From positions 1 through 42,320 of the forward strand of contig CAJUMT010000006.1 in NCBI GenBank assembly GCA_910587495.1: 42,320 bases of DNA, given 5' to 3'. This document shows, piece after piece, positions 41,325 through 42,320 of the stretch; the stretch's first letter is position 1, and each line of letters starts with the position of its first letter. The DNA is from an uncultured Lachnospiraceae bacterium. Lineage in GTDB: Bacteria > Bacillota_A > Clostridia > Lachnospirales > Lachnospiraceae. The notes under the pieces are model-generated. The model worked only from the letters and a program-made list of their open reading frames with translations, had not been told where the DNA came from and searched no databases. Position numbers and translations under genes: made by a program.

Positions 41325-42320
41325 CTATCTGCTGTAACTTGTCCAATAATAATAGAATATATGCGCTCCGATAATCCAGTATGGCACGCCTGCCGCTTCC
41401 AGATTCGCCTGCAACGACGGAACCGGGGCGCAGGTGCGGAAAAACAGGGAATCGCCCACATTACTGGTGCCGTTGACTACGGCAGCGGCGGCGTTCCAGC
41501 AGGATTGGGTGACGATATTGGGAATGTCATCGTCCTGCTCCGCCTTAAGGACCAGGTCAAAACGCCCGGAACCCGCAGGCTCAAACTGCCTGGACTGGCG
41601 CAAAACAGCTTCTAAAGAGTTGGGGTACAGGTTACTGCGCACGCGGTTCATAATGACATAGCCTACCGCAAGCTGACCTTCCGTACCCTGATTGCCTGCT
41701 TCACAGTAGATCATAGTGGCCAGAAGGAGCATTTCATAGTCGCTTAAAGAAATCTCACCTCTGGAGATACCCGGATCTCCCGCAATGACGTCTATGCCGT
41801 CCATGGCGTCAGCGGCATCCTGGGCTGCTTTTAATCTGGCGGCACGTTCCTCGGCTTCGGCTTTCTGAATCAGTTCATTCAGAAGCTTTGCTTTTTCCGC
41901 GATCATGTCCTCAATGTTATCAATCTCGCCGCTTTTCTGGGCGAGCATCTCATCAAACTGACTTAATTTGGAACCGGCGGCACGCTGCTGGCTGGCAACC
42001 TGCTCTTTCTTTTTCTCTGTCTCTTCTTTCAGAAGGTTCAGGGCTTCCTGCTCGTCCTCCAGCTCCTTTTTCTGAACTTCCAGTTCAGCCTTTAATTCCC
42101 GGCAGGATTCCAGCATTTCACGGTCATATTCGCTGATGCGGGAGGCAAATTCCACCTGATTTAACAGATTTCCAAGACCCCCGTTTAAGACGGAAGCCAA
42201 ATAGGTGGTCATGTTGTCCTGGCCGTTTTCGTACATATACTGGATTCGTTTTTTCATATCCTCATACCGGCGTTCAATTTCCTCCTGGGCGGCGTTTACT
42301 TCCTCTGTCTTCGCCGCCCC
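41325..42320 (-). CDS. Coiled-coil / SleB-type cell-wall hydrolase (partial, start beyond window)
   Basis: The 331 visible residues begin with a long coiled coil rich in Glu, Lys and Gln (for example ELKAELEVQKKELEDEQEA). It resembles the N-terminal regions of secreted peptidoglycan hydrolases of the CwlO/PcsB type, with the AxLNGGLGNLLNQVEFASRI-like element. The C-terminal part is a hydrolase_2 (SleB) domain: LLLATMIYCEAGNQGTEGQL, with the conserved Glu, then AVGYVIMNRVRSNLYP, RQFEPAGSGRF and YWIIGAHIFYYYW at the end. SleB enzymes cleave the glycan backbone of peptidoglycan as lytic transglycosylases and often act in spore germination or growth. The frame is open to the end of the window, so the signal peptide and start are not visible. 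An internal Met at 42257 is probably not the start. Confidence 0.85.
   Translation of the reverse strand, partial: GAAKTEEVNAAQEEIERRYEDMKKRIQYMYENGQDNMTTYLASVLNGGLGNLLNQVEFASRISEYDREMLESCRELKAELEVQKKELEDEQEALNLLKEETEKKKEQVASQQRAAGSKLSQFDEMLAQKSGEIDNIEDMIAEKAKLLNELIQKAEAEERAARLKAAQDAADAMDGIDVIAGDPGISRGEISLSDYEMLLLATMIYCEAGNQGTEGQLAVGYVIMNRVRSNLYPNSLEAVLRQSRQFEPAGSGRFDLVLKAEQDDDIPNIVTQSCWNAAAAVVNGTSNVGDSLFFRTCAPVPSLQANLEAAGVPYWIIGAHIFYYYWTSYSR

Overview
The window looks like a chromosomal segment of a gut-type anaerobic Clostridia, most likely Lachnospiraceae. The grounds are low-to-medium GC, strong AGGAGG-type ribosome binding sites, SigA-type promoters, a SleB-type cell-wall hydrolase, very large BspA-like secreted proteins, a TRAP importer, a LarA-type racemase and methyltransferases of the UroD/MtaA superfamily. 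No rRNA, tRNA, CRISPR array, phage module or plasmid function was seen.

Positions 1-8250 are an accessory graveyard. They hold a decayed IS1182-type transposase, an IS110-type C-terminal fragment, a frameshifted small gene, a PIN-domain toxin with its antitoxin, a truncated and an intact Uma2-type nuclease, a DUF4143-type AAA ATPase, an AAA-like/PD-(D/E)XK protein, an orphan RelB-like antitoxin, and an internally deleted DUF4869-like gene. Several pieces are duplicated. The Uma2 and RelB genes share 51 nt of upstream DNA, and a residue of the ATPase upstream region survives at 7230-7267.

Positions 7814-16560 hold a small membrane protein and a 2763-residue secreted protein: BspA leucine-rich repeats, a von Willebrand A domain, a papain-like cysteine peptidase-like domain, InlB-type B repeats and Ig-like repeats. 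A clear terminator follows.

Positions 16672-26287 are a metabolic island, all on the plus strand. It encodes a CdaR-type regulator, glycerate kinase, an MtaA-like zinc methyltransferase, a FadR/GntR regulator, a LarA-type nickel-pincer racemase with its catalytic residues present, a DctP-DctQ-DctM TRAP importer, and a second, divergent UroD-family protein, closed by a terminator. The simplest reading is import of a small 2-hydroxy acid, racemisation or epimerisation, and phosphorylation of glycerate, perhaps with removal of a methyl group. The substrate is not determined.

Positions 26417-30312 hold two more AAA-like/PD-(D/E)XK genes and a deletion derivative, giving four family members in the window. 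Two of them, 25 kb apart on opposite strands, share an identical 32-nt upstream box.

Positions 30581-40807 (minus strand) encode a second giant secreted protein of 3408 residues, whose C-terminal third is about twelve pre-peptidase-C-like beta repeats. Neither giant protein has an LPXTG anchor.

Positions 41012-41311 contain a compact locus with two convergent promoters facing one symmetric terminator, resembling type I toxin-antitoxin or regulatory RNA loci. The window ends inside a coiled-coil plus SleB cell-wall hydrolase gene.
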